DNA from: Prorocentrum cordatum
Lineage: Eukaryota; Sar; Dinophyceae; Prorocentrales; Prorocentraceae
Assembly (NCBI GenBank): GCA_963575745.1
Contig: CAUYUJ010018734.1
Span: 1 to 64,000 of the forward strand
DNA: 64,000 nt
Reading direction: 5' to 3'
Each line of letters opens with the position of its first letter. Position 1 is the first letter of the stretch. The notes below the pieces were generated by a model. It searched no databases. It had not been told where the DNA came from and worked only from the letters and a program-made list of their open reading frames with translations. The translations under genes and the position numbers were made by a program. Positions 22,816-32,944 of the stretch are shown here, piece by piece.

Positions 22816-23527
22816 GTGCGAGAACAGTGAGACGCTCCATGCCACGCTCGACGACGGCATCCTCATCCCCCCCAGGCCTCCCACGTCGCGAGCTGTCTCA
22901 CGGCGTTGGCCCCCAGAATTCTCGGCCCCCGCCCCCCCCCAGTTGTCCGCCGCAGGCCATCTCCGCTGCGGCCCCACGCGGCGCCCAGGAAAACGGCCCC
23001 CTCGAGGCCCAGAGCAGGCGACTGCAAGGGGTGTGGTTACGCCGGGGTGTAGCTTGCGATCGGCGCCGTGGGGGCTCAGGGGGTCACCCAGTTGCGCCAA
23101 AAGGCTTCATGCGTTCCCGTCTCGGCGCGGCGGGGATCTCTATCGAGGCGCGGCTTGCAAACCAGACCTTTTGCAAACCACACCCGTCGGAGGGACGCCC
23201 GTCGCGATGTTTGCCCACGGCGCCTGGAGGCGTCTGGTCCCATCCCCCTCCCCCCTTCCCCGCTTCGCGTCGTCCGCCCGCCCCGCTCCGCGTCGTCCGC
23301 GACTCCGGGCTGGGCCGCCCTTCGCCGGGGTGGGGGGGGGGCCCTTTGGCTCTCGGGGTGAGAGTTTTTCGTCCAGGCGGCACGCAGACTGCTGCAACGC
23401 CGAGCCCGACCGACCCTCCCTCCCCCGCCGAGAGGGCGAGGATCCCCGATCCTCCTTCCCCCTGCCCCCGTCGAGGGGGTCGACGGGCCCCTGAGAAGGG
23501 CGCGCCTCGACGAGGCCGAGCAGCGGG

Positions 23528-23798
23528 ATGAGGAGCAGGGGGAGGAGGAGGAGGAGGAGGAGGAGGAGGAGGAGGAGGAGGAGGAGGAGCAGGAGGAGGA
23601 GGAGCAGGAGGAAAGAAGCTAGGAGGAGGAGGAGGAGGAGGAGGAGGAGGAGAGAAGCTAGGAGGAGGAGGAGGAGGAGGAGGAGGAGGAGAAGGAGGAG
23701 GAGCAGGATGATAAGGAGGAGGAGGAGGAGGAGGAGGAGGAGGAGGAGGAGGAGGAGGGGGAGGCGGAGGAGAAGGAGGAGGAGGAAAGAAGCTAAGT
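23528..23798. repeat. (AGG)n microsatellite
   Basis: Purine tract containing two near-identical pieces with AGAAGCTAGGAGG. Confidence 0.9.
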
Positions 23799-23814
23799 TC
23801 TAACTCATCCCTTC

Positions 23815-23925
23815 CCGTCCAGAGGCTCCTGTATCTGCTGGATCTGTACGCCGAGCGCAAGAGCCTCGCCGAGGGCGACGGGTCTCTGGGCGAAGCGTTG
23901 CTCGACGAGGCCGAGCAGAGGGGAG
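23815..23925 (+). other. Exon-like island, function unknown
   Basis: One frame reads RLLYLLDLYAERKSLAEG then GSLGEALLDEAEQ, an amphipathic helix-like stretch unlike the surrounding repeats. The CTCGACGAGGCCGAGCAG piece also occurs at 23505-23522 beside the preceding microsatellite. Splice sites are not evident. Confidence 0.3.
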
Positions 23926-24145
23926 TAGGAAGATTCGGGCGAAGAGGATTCGAGACTGCGCATCTGATTCAACCGCGGGCTGTTCGGGTAAGAAGTCTGC
24001 ACCCTGCACGCCAAACAGAGGGGGGTGCTCGAGCAGAGGGGAGTAGGAGAATTCGGGCGAAGAGGATTTAAGATTGCGCATCTGACTCAACCGCTGGCTG
24101 GTCGGGTAAGAAGTCTGCATCCTGCACGCCAAACAGAGGGGGTCG
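23913..24145. repeat. 118-bp tandem duplication
   Basis: GAGCAGAGGGGAGTAGG begins both copies (23913 and 24031). They end with AAGTCTGCANCCTGCACGCC. Confidence 0.75.
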
Positions 24146-25090
24146 CTCCCCTAACATTGCATCGGCTCGGGCGCCAAGGTTGCGGGCAACGCAGGGAAGA
24201 GGCAGCAAGTACAGCAGCACAGTGAACTGAAAGGAAACAGTGCGCAGACAGGGAGGAGGGAGTAAGTGCAGCAGCACAGTGGACTGAAAGGAAAAAGTGC
24301 GTAGACATGGGGGGAGCAGAGGGTGAGAGGAGGAGGAGGAGGAGGAGGAGGAGGAGGAGGAGGAGAGATCGAGATTTGAGGCTTTGGGCGTGTTTCGCTC
24401 TCTTCTGGCCTCCAGTCGGCTTCTCGTCGCCGCGGCGGGGTTCCCCCCAGATCCCAGGTGGAACGCAGAGGATCCTGGTCGCCTTCGCCGTTCTTTCCCA
24501 ATCAAAGCAAGGCTCCACGCCGAGCATAGACGGGCGCTCTGCCCCGGCGGAGCAGGACGGCACCAGCTGGAGAGAGAGAGAGAGAGAGACAGCGACCAAA
24601 TGGGCGGGTAAACCGCAGCTTGCCTGCTTTGGAAGAGGTTCAGGGGCTGACTTGGAGAAGAGTTGGAGCAGGAGGAGGGGGCCCGAGCAGGTGTTGCGCC
24701 GTTCCGGTTCTCCGGAGGCCCGTGCTTGGTCGGGCCCGGGACCGATAGAAATCAGTCTTGGACGAAACTTGGCCAGGATGGGTTCGGGAGGAGTCTGGGG
24801 GCCGCAGGCGAAGAACCCTGCCGCGCACGAAGCAACGGAGGAGAAGCAACAGCAGCAGCAGCAAGGGGGTGTGACGCCTTTCTGTTGTTCCTAGGCGGTG
24901 CCTGCGCTTGGACTGTTGCTTCCCTGCGGACTTGAAGGTGGGTGCCCAGGCGGTTCTCCGTGGCAGCCGCAGAGTGCCGCGCATGCGCTGCTCGGGCGGG
25001 TCGGGGGGCTTTCCGTGACGGCCACGGGGTCCCGTCCACGCGCTGCGTGGCGCGCGCGTGGCCGCAGACTCCTCGGTGCAGCAGTATCCT

Positions 25091-25215
25091 GGCATCGCTC
25101 AGACGTGTGCATTTTTCCTTTGGCGAGGGCCATCGAGTTGCATCCTTGATCATGTGGCGAAAAACCCACGCACGAAACCGAAAAAAGCACAGGGAATGGA
25201 CGTCCGAGCGATGGC
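25091..25215. mobile_element. 125-bp MITE, minimal form of the foldback element
   Basis: It starts GGCATCGCTCAGACGTGTGC and ends GGACGTCCGAGCGATGGC, which form terminal inverted repeats. Its centre (GCATCCTTGATCATGTGGCG then CCCACGCACGAAAC) matches the centre of the large foldback element at 30375-30412, and both termini match that element's ends. It is therefore the same element without the 90-bp satellite arms. I see no clear target-site duplication. Confidence 0.7.
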
Positions 25216-25542
25216 GAGGTAGGGGGGCCCGGCCCAGGCGGTGCGCCCGAGTGGCCGCCGATTCCTGCGCCTCGCTCTGCGCTGCACCACAGGCGAGGTC
25301 CTGGCCAGAGCGCGCCCCAGGAGAGGCCTGGGCCGCGACTCTAGCCGGCGGCAGGGTGTACAGGAAGAGACGCAGCCTGTTCGTGCAGGCTCAGCGTTCC
25401 TCCCCCTGGCATCCAAGAGTGTGGGGGAAGAAATGTTGTCGCCCCGCTTCGGGCACCATCGCCCTCTTGGATCGATGCCGCTCGAGAAGTGCCGAACGAA
25501 GTTGGAGCCGGGGGCTCCAGGCATGATTCCCCCGCCTTGTGG

Positions 25543-26130
25543 GGGAGGTGTGTGTGTGTGCCTGTGAGTGTGCTTGCGTGTGTGTTGTGGGCTGTGTGCT
25601 GTGTGCTGTGAGTTGTGCGTTGTGTGTTGTGTGTTGCGTGTTGTGTGTTGTGTGATGTGTGTTCTGGTTTGTGACTTGTGACCCGTGAAATGTGAATTGT
25701 GTGGTGTGTGTGGTGTATGGTGTATGGTGCGTTTTGTGTGTGTTGTGTGTTGTGTGTGTGTTGCATGTTGTGCGTTGTGTGTCGTGTGTGGTGTGGTGTG
25801 TGCTATGAGTTCTGTGTTATGTGTTATGTGTTGTGTGTTGTGTGATGCGTGATGCGTGTTGCATGGTATGTGTGTTGTGTGCGGTGTGTGTGTGTGTGTT
25901 GTTTGTTGCGTGCTGTGTGTGTTGTGTGTTGTGAGTTGTGTGTATGGTGTGTGCCGTGTGTTGTGTGCTGTGTGTTGTGTGGTGTGTGTTGTGTGTTGTG
26001 TGTTGTGTGTTGTGTGTGTTGTATGTCGTACGTTGGATGCTGTGTGTCGTGTGTTGTGTGTTATGTGTGATGTTGTGTGTGTTGTGTATGTTGTGCATGT
26101 TGTGTGTGTGTGTGTCGTGTGTTGTGTCGG
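25543..26130. repeat. (TGTGTTG)n-type low-complexity tract
   Basis: Imperfect TG-rich heptamers and octamers (GTGTGTTGTG). Cys/Val-rich and His/Thr-rich frames on the two strands are artefacts. Confidence 0.9.
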
Positions 26131-26705
26131 GCCACAGGACCGATCTGGCCACGCGGAGTGCCTCCAGGATCGCCGCGAGGTGCCCCCCGGAGGGGCCCCC
26201 CGAGAAGCGCCACGGGAGGCCTCTCGTCGAGGGCCCGGGGCCAGACTTGCGTTGGCACGGCGCTCGCATGCGGACCCTTTGGAGGTCCACAGAGATGACA
26301 CAGGTGCGCCAGCAGAGGATTCAGCTCCTGACTGACAGTCGCCAATGGGTTCGGTGGTGAGGAGCGCGAGGCCAGCGGTCCCCACGCGGGTTAGATCCCA
26401 TCATCCGCGCAAGCAAAGTAGACCCTTTTGGTTCGGAAAGGAGTCTGAGCCCGTGGCCACCTGGGCGACCGACATTCGCGCGTATGTTGCCCGCGCAATG
26501 TCGCGCGTAAGCGCCCTCGTTTCCAATGTGGCGTGCCGCGCTGGCGGCCCGCGCAAGCCACCGCGCAAGGTCGCTTGTCCTCTCGCGGGAGACCCTTTTC
26601 GTTTCGTCGCCCACCTTGGGATCGAGCAAGTTTCCCGCGCCCGGCCACCGCCTCGACCTCGCCCTCGCCGCCGCCGCCGCCGCACCTCCGGCAGCAGCAG
26701 CACAA

Positions 26706-27107
26706 ATGGCCGGCCCAACGCCCGCGGCCCGCCAGCGGCGGCGCTCGGCGTGCCCACCGCTCGCCGGCCTGCTGGCGGCGCTCGCGTGCGCCCTGCTCTC
26801 AGCGCCGTCTGATCACGCGATCGGCGACAACAGCAAAATAGAATCGGCACCGCCTGCCTCGCCGTCGAGGCTTGCCATCGAGAGTGGAAACCCTACGCCT
26901 CCCTGGGCGACTCGCAATGCCGAGGGCTCGGGCCTTTGCGATCTCGTCGCCCGCGCCGCGCCCCGAGCTTCTGGCCCTCGTTCACAAGCGTTTCTCCGCC
27001 GCCCGGCAGAAGTCCACCTTGGCGGTGCCCCTGTGCTCGCAGTGACATCGGGGATCACGTGCCCGCCGCTCGCGCGATCGCTTCGGCCTGGCCGCGCGAT
27101 CGCCTGA
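26706..27107 (+). CDS. Possible secreted or organelle-targeted protein, first exon or short gene
   Basis: The ATG at 26706 sits in a favourable context (CACAAATGGCC) and opens 133 codons to a stop at 27105. Residues 1-38 look like a signal peptide: an Arg-rich start (RQRRR), a hydrophobic core LAGLLAALACALLSA, and a possible cleavage site near DHA-IGD. The remainder is Pro/Ala/Ser-rich with no domain I recognise. In dinoflagellates such a leader can direct proteins to the endomembrane system or, with a transit region, to the plastid. The region is GC-rich and other frames are open too, so it may be only a first exon or a chance frame. No repeat covers it. Confidence 0.35.
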   Translation: MAGPTPAARQRRRSACPPLAGLLAALACALLSAPSDHAIGDNSKIESAPPASPSRLAIESGNPTPPWATRNAEGSGLCDLVARAAPRASGPRSQAFLRRPAEVHLGGAPVLAVTSGITCPPLARSLRPGRAIA

Positions 27108-27239
27108 GCTGGCACACGCGGGATCGAGCCCCGTGATCGGCGAGGTAGCCATCGTGATCGGGGCGGCGATCACGCGGGGGGGTCTTGAATTTCTCGCAGG
27201 GTGCACCGATTGTCTCGGGGCCCATCCAGCTCAGACCCC

Positions 27240-27660
27240 CCGGCCGCGTGCAAGCAGCGCCGTCTTCGCCGCCGGAGGGGTCGCGCGCTCGCGTCGCGAG
27301 ATCGGCCCGAGGGGCCCGCCGGACGCCGAGGCCCTGCTCGCCCTCGCCCCGCCGGAGGGCCCTCCGGGCGGCGGGGCCTTCCTGGGCCCGCCGCGCACGG
27401 CCGCGCCGCGCCGGCCGGCCGCGGGCGGCCGCGCCGCCGCGGGGCGCAGCGGCGGCGCGCCGGCGGCAGGCGCGGGGGCGCGGGGCCCCGGGCTCGGCGC
27501 GGTGCCGCGCACGAGCAAGGACCGCCCACGAGCGGCGAAGGGCCCCCGCGGGCTGGCTGCCGGGGCGCGGTCCCGCGGGCACGCGGTCGCACGGGCGCGT
27601 GCCGCCGCGGGGCAGCCGCGCAGAAGACGCCCCGTGTCCGCGGGGTCACAGCCCATGGGG
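27240..27660. other. Very GC-rich block
   Basis: Dense CGGGCGGCGG sequence keeps all six frames open, so the long frames are not evidence of genes. No motif was recognised. Confidence 0.4.
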
Positions 27661-27883
27661 CCCAGCCCGAGAGGCCGCGGAACTTCTCGCCGCTCCAAGG
27701 GGGCCAGGGCTTCTCAGCCGCACCATCCCACCACCCCCAGTTGGGGATGGGCCCCTCGAAGCCCGAAGGGAACAGCCTACATCCCCCCACCCAGGGGGGC
27801 TCAATCGGCCAGTGGGGCCGAGGCCACGCCAGTGGGGAGCCGGTGCAAAGATGCTCGGGATCGGCGACGCGCTTTCGGGTTTC

Positions 27884-28058
27884 GGGGAACGACTAGTGAC
27901 AAAGCATACACTTTCGGAGGTCCGCGCAGATGCCTTAGGTCGGCGCTGGAGCCCCTGGCGCGCTCCGCGCGCCAAGGAGGGGAGTCCAGTGCAGATCCAA
28001 GAAATCCTCGCGGACCTCTGAAAGTTCATGTGTATGTCATTGCTGGTTCCTCGAGGTT
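27884..28058. mobile_element. MITE copy related to 39791-39987
   Basis: Left side CGGGGAAC...ACTTTCGGAGGTCCGCG and right side CGCGGACCTCTGAAAGT...GTTCCTCG form inverted repeats. CGGAGGTCCGCGC and the GCGCTGGA core match the element at 39791. It is older and more diverged than that copy. Confidence 0.6.
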
Positions 28059-28199
28059 CGAGGTTCGACACTGTCGTACTGTTTCGTCCGTTCCCAGAGG
28101 TCCTCCAGCCTTGGGGTACTTTCCAGCAGCCGCGCCTGGCCGAGAGGGTTTCTGGGAGTGCCCTGGGAGACCCGAGAGCTAAATTCTCACCAGCCGCGA

Positions 28200-28340
28200 A
28201 CTTCTCTCTATCCTTAAGATTGACACTCCAAAACGCGATGATAATCTTAGGGATGCGCCCTCAAAAAATGAGGGAATCCCTAAGATTGGCATCGTGATGA
28301 GGAGATGCCCAGCTTAGGGATAGGGATGTGTTCCAGGCTG
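28200..28340. repeat. Hairpin-rich dispersed repeat
   Basis: ATCCCTAAGATTGGCATC and TAGGGATGTGTTCCAGG recur at 56778 and 57063. Internal AATCTTAGGGAT/ATCCCTAAGATT arms can pair. Confidence 0.5.
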
Positions 28341-28555
28341 GTACAATTCGGCGGCGCGCTGAGGGGGGAGGTGCGAGAAGGCAGACCGTCTCAGTTATCG
28401 GAAGGCCGGAGGCCTTCTGAGCCCTCTGAGAACCTGGCATCGCTCGGACGTGTGCATTTTTCCCAACCAACCTGTGTTGTTGGGTCCTCGTTTTGAAGAG
28501 ACGGTGGCCCGCGTCTCCTCTCCTCTCCTCCTCTCCTCCTCCCTCTCCTCCTCCG

Positions 28556-29665
28556 CACACCCATTTCGGCACACCCCTCACATGCTTCGTGGCCCCATAG
28601 GGAACTCCACCGAAGGTCCCAGTGGGTGTGCCCGCATGCGTCCCGCACACCCATTTCGGCACACCCCTCACACGCTTCGTGGCCCCATAGGGAGCTCCAC
28701 CGAAGGTCCCAGTGGGTGTGCCCGCATGCGTCCCGCACACCCATGTCGGCACACCCCTCACACGTTTCGTGGCCCCATAGGGAGCTCCACCGACCCCAGT
28801 GGGTGTGCCCGCATGCGTCCCGCACACCCATTTCATCACACCCTTCACATATTTCGTGGCCCCATAGGGAGCTCCACCGAAGGTCCCAGTGGGTGTGCCC
28901 GCATGATCCCCGCACACCCATTTCGGCACACCCCTCACACGTTTCGTGGCCCCATAGGGAGCTCCCCCGAAGGTCCCAGTGGGTGTGCCCGCATGCGTCC
29001 CGCACACCCATTTCGGCACACCCCTCACACGTTTCGTGGCCCCATAGGGAGCTCCACCGAAGGTCCCAGTGGGTGTGCCCGCATGCGTCCCGCACACCCA
29101 TTTCGGCACACCCCTCACACGTTTCGTGGCCCCATAGGGAGCTCCACCGAAGGTCCCAGTGGGTGTGCCCGCATGCGTCCCGCACACCCATTTCGGCACA
29201 CCCCTCACACGTTTCGTGGCCCCATAGGGAGCTCCACCGAAGGTCCCAGTGGTGTGCCCGCATGCGTCCCGCACGTTCGGCACCCCTCACACGTTTCGTG
29301 GCCCCATAGCTCCACCGAAGGTCCCGCACACGGCACACCCGTGTGGCCCCATAGGGAGCTCCCCCGAAGGTCCCAGTGGGTGTGCCCGCATGCGTCCCGC
29401 ACACCCATTTCGGCACACCCTTCACACGTTCTTGGCCCCATAGGGAGCTCCACCGAAGGTCCCAGTGGGTGTGCCCGCATGCGTCCCGCACACCCATTCG
29501 GCACCCCTGTCACACGTTTCGTGGCCCCATAGCTCCACGCGTCCCGCATGACAGGCACAGTGGGGAAGGTCCGTGCCCGCATTCGTCCCGCACACCCATG
29601 TCGGCACACCCTTCACGCGTTTCGTGGCCCCATAGGGAGCTCCACCGAAGGTCCCCGTGGCGCAG
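28556..29665 (-). repeat. 90-bp satellite array A
   Basis: About twelve units containing TCACACGTTTCGTGGCCCCA, TAGGGAGCTCCACCGAAGG and GGGTGTGCCCGCATGCG. Units from 29265 onward are shortened or rearranged. The orientation is opposite to array B. Confidence 0.95.
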
Positions 29666-30569
29666 TCCGCACGCGTCTCCACCACCCAGTACACCTCCGT
29701 CGGAGGCCGTCGGGGTTCCGCGCCTCCCTCGCCCGTCGTCGCTCCGCCCAGCGGCAAGAGCCTTGCCCGCTATCAGCCAGCCAGCTAGCTCTCTTTGCTG
29801 CGCGCAGCGGACGACCCGCGCGCGTCGCTGGGACCCCTCCGGGGCGACCTGCACGCGTCGCTGGGACTCCGCGCTGCGCTGCGCCCGCAGCTTTGGACTT
29901 TGAGTGCACGGGCAAAGAGGGAGTAAAAGAAGGGGAGGAAGCGGGCGCGATCCTCGCGGTGGCGTCGCGGCGCGCGGGCGATGCCGTCGGGGAGTCCCGG
30001 GGAAGCTCCTTGCGGCGGCCACGCCCAGCGTCACGAGTACTCAAAGGCAGTCATTCACAAACTAATAACCTTCATATACACTTGCACCATGCATTGGCAT
30101 ACTCGCATTCATGCACGTAGACTCGCTCGCACGCAGATTCATTCACAGTCAGACGCACTCGCGCTCAGATTCACCCGCGCTCGGTCTCCCTACGTACTCA
30201 GATCAATCGTTTTCGTTCGCGTTGTGTACCACGCCATTCATTTTGGCACAGCACTAGCACGGTTCGTTGCCCCATAGGGATCACCACCGAAAAAGGGAAT
30301 CACAATTGCGGTACTTGCACCTGCATATGCTTGGGTCCTTCGTCTGGCTAATTTTCTTCGGCGAGGACCACCGAGGAGCATCCTTGATAATTTGGCGAAA
30401 ACCACGCACGAAACTAAAAAAATGAATTGGCGAAGGACCCAACCATATGCAATTGTGAATAACGCTTTGTGGGTGCCGCTGTCGGTGGGGCTCCTTATGG
30501 GGCCACGACAGGCGTGCCACGAAAAGCTGTCCTGGGCGTACGGGACGCATGAGGGCGGTAGCATTGGGG

Positions 30570-31610
30570 CCTTCGGTGGAGCTCCCTATGGGGCCACGAA
30601 ACGTGTGAGGGGTGTGCCGAAATGGGTGCGGCGCCGCCATGCGGACGCAGCCACTGGGGCCTTCGGTGGAGCTCCCTATGGGGCCACGAAACGTGTGAGG
30701 GGTGTGCCGAAATGGGTGCGGCGCCGCCATGCGCCCGCAGCCGCTGGGGCCTTCGGTGGAGCTCCCTATGGGGCCACGAAACGTGTGAGGGGTGTGCCGA
30801 AATGGGTGCGGCGCCGCCATGCGCCCGCAGCCACTGGGGCCTTCGGTGGAGCTCCCTTATGGGGCCACGAAACGTGTGAGGGGTGTGCCGACATGGGTGC
30901 GGCGCCGCCATGCGCCCGCAGCCACTGGGGCCTTCGGTGGAGCTCCCTATGGGGCCACGAAACGTGTGAGGGGTGTGCCGAAATGGTGCGGCGCCGCCAT
31001 GCGCCCGCAGCCACTGGGGCCTTCGGTGGAGCTCCCTATGGGGCCACGAAACGTGTGAGGGGTGTGCCGAAATGGGTGCGGCGCCGCCATGCGCCCGCAG
31101 CCACTGGGGCCTTCGGTGGAGCTCCCTATGGGGCCACGAAACGTGTGAGGGGTGTGCCGAAATGGGTGCGGCGCCGCCATGCGCCCGCAGCCACTGGGGC
31201 CTTCGGTGGAGCTCCCTTCGGGGCCACGAAACGTGTGAGGGGTGTGCCGAAATGGGTGCGGCGCCGCCATGCGCCCGCAGCCACTGGGGCCTTCGGTGGA
31301 GCTCCCTATGGGGCCACGAAACGTGTGAGGGGTGTGCCGAAATGGTGCGGCGCCGCCATGCGCCCGCAGCCACTGGGGCCTTCGGTGGAGCTCCCTATGG
31401 GGCCACGAAACGTGTGAGGGGTGTGCCGAAATGGGTGCGGCGCCGCCATGCGCCCGCAGCCACTGGGGCCTTCGGTGGAGCTCCCTATGGGGCCACGAAA
31501 CGTGTGAGGGGTGTGCCGAAATGGGTGCGGCGCCGCCATGCGCCCGCAGCCACTGGGGCCTTCGGTGGAGCTCCCTATGGGGCCACGAAACATGTGAGGG
31601 GTGCGCCGTG
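30570..31610 (+). repeat. 90-bp satellite array B
   Basis: About eleven and a half units of the same satellite reverse-complemented, with CCTTCGGTGGAGCTCCCTA and CGAAACGTGTGAGGGGTGTG. The variable third (GCGGCGCCGCCATGCG) distinguishes it from array A. Homogeneity within each array suggests separate amplification or conversion. Confidence 0.95.
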
Positions 31611-32083
31611 ATAGTGGGAGGAGGGAGGAGGGAGGGAGGGGGCAGCGGGAGGAAGGAAGGAGTGAACGCGGGGCGCTGTCTCTTCAAAACGAGGACCCAA
31701 CACCACAGGATGGTTGGGAAAAAAACACAAGGAATGGACGTCCGAGCGACGGCAAGAGAAGGCCCACCCCTTTCTGCCTTCCCCCCCTGGGCGCGCCGCC
31801 GAAAGGAGTCGAAGGAGGCCGCCTACCTCGAGAAGACTGACGAGTCCTCCGTGCTGATGGCGGGAGTATTGTGGATAGTGCTGCCCGTGCTGGTCGGCAC
31901 CCTCACGTCGGCTCGCTGATGGATCTCCGAGCCGCGGTTCCAGACGAGCTCGCCGGCAAAAGCTCGCCATTCGGTCACCGTGGTCAAGCACTGGGCCCTG
32001 CCCCCGCAGCATTTGAAAGTCCCAGGCCGGTGTATATACAGGCGTGCTGGAGGCCAAGTTGGGTGGCCCCCGTAATTAATCTG

Positions 32084-32299
32084 GGCTTCCCAGTGGGGAC
32101 CCGAGTAGATGGGGTCGGAGGATCGCGCCGCATCGCCGATGCATCGGCGGTGCGGCTCGATGTGAAATCCGACGTTCTCCACGCCGATTTCGCCGATGCA
32201 TCGCTGACGTCGCCAATGCATCGCCGATGCATCGGCGATGCATCGGCAACGTCGGCGCGATCCTCCGACCCCATTTACTCCGATCCCATCTGGGAGGCC
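32084..32299. mobile_element. MITE-like palindromic element, GCATCGCCGAT family
   Basis: The 46-bp arms 32084-32129 and 32254-32299 are inverted repeats (GGGGTCGGAGGATCGCGCC against GGCGCGATCCTCCGACCCC). The centre is a run of GCATCGCCGATGCATCGGCG palindromes. A truncated copy lies at 207-370. Confidence 0.7.
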
Positions 32300-32489
32300 T
32301 CTACACATCCAGATGTCCATCATCCCTCTCCCGCTCCCTTGCTCACCTCTCTTGCATGTTCGGCGTCTGCGGTACCCCGAAACTCACACATCGCGCGAGT
32401 ATGCGGCCACGTCTGTTCGCCCTTGGGCTCGTTGGCGCTTGGGCGTTCGAGCCATCAGGGAGTGCGTGCAGAGTGCGCCGACTTCATTT

Positions 32490-32705
32490 AAAGCATTTAT
32501 CGGCGGCGCGCCTGTGTGGAAGTGAGAACGGGTAGGCCTTCTCGGAAGGCTGCGGGGCTTCTCGGAAACCCTCGCGCCTTCTGGGCAGCTTCCTGTGTCT
32601 TCGGGGAAGACTCCGAAGACTTCTCGGGAGGCTGGAGGCCTGCCGAGCCTTCTGAGATGGCCCGCCCCCTCTCACTTCCCCCCCAGGCGCGCCGCCAAAT
32701 TTAAT
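32490..32705. mobile_element. GC-rich inverted-repeat element, copy 3
   Basis: Left CGGCGGCGCGCCTG and right CAGGCGCGCCGCC are inverted repeats. GGAAGTGAGA on the left pairs with TCTCACTTCC on the right. The interior is GGCCTTCTCGGAAGG-like short palindromes. Confidence 0.55.
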
Positions 32706-32944
32706 GATCAGGAAGTTTTTGAATGACTTACGTGCTGCATCCGAGATACAGTGGCGAGGCCCCAGTAGCGCGGGGCGTCGGCGCTGCCCGCCCGATTTGG
32801 GCACGGTTGAAGAGTCCAAGACATTCTCTTGGAGTAGAGCTGCCAAGATTTTCCCCTTGATCCGATGGTGTTCTCCCGCACGGCGCGATCTGCGAACAAC
32901 ATACCACGGAGGAAGACGTCTACCACCCAAAAAAAAAGATTTCC

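Larger units (their letters stand above)
28436..31753. mobile_element. Foldback-like element with satellite arms
   Basis: The outer ends are inverted repeats: GGCATCGCTCGGACGTGTGC and TTGGGTCCTCGTTTTGAAG on the left, CTTCAAAACGAGGACCCAA and GGACGTCCGAGCGACGGC on the right. Inside, the same 90-bp satellite forms arrays in opposite orientation (28556-29665 and about 30570-31610). A smaller inverted pair around TTGGGTCCTTCG (30330 and 30433) encloses a unique centre. This is the architecture of foldback transposons, whose long terminal repeats are built of tandem subrepeats. No transposase is encoded, so movement would need a protein supplied elsewhere. About 570 bp at 29670-30235 interrupts the left arm and looks like a further insertion. 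Confidence 0.7.
28347..31803. mobile_element. GC-rich inverted-repeat element (copy 2), split by the foldback insertion
   Basis: The left half (28347-28435) starts TTCGGCGGCGCGC. The right half (31754-31803) ends GCGCGCCGCCGAAAG, its inverted repeat. The two halves together resemble the intact copy at about 32490-32705. The intervening 28436-31753 is the foldback element, so the order of insertion is clear. Confidence 0.55.

Noticed and set aside
22322-23860. Overlapping Pro- and Leu-rich frames
   Set aside because: They depend on (CAT)n and (CCT)n tracts and overlap on both strands without a domain.
25543-26130. Cys/Val-rich frame resembling a Cys-rich protein
   Set aside because: It is a translation of TGTGTTG repeats without any non-repetitive part.
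28450-31690. Open frames of 200-370 codons on both strands
   Set aside because: They are periodic translations of the 90-bp satellite (30 codons per unit), open on both strands and in several frames because the unit is a multiple of three and lacks stops.
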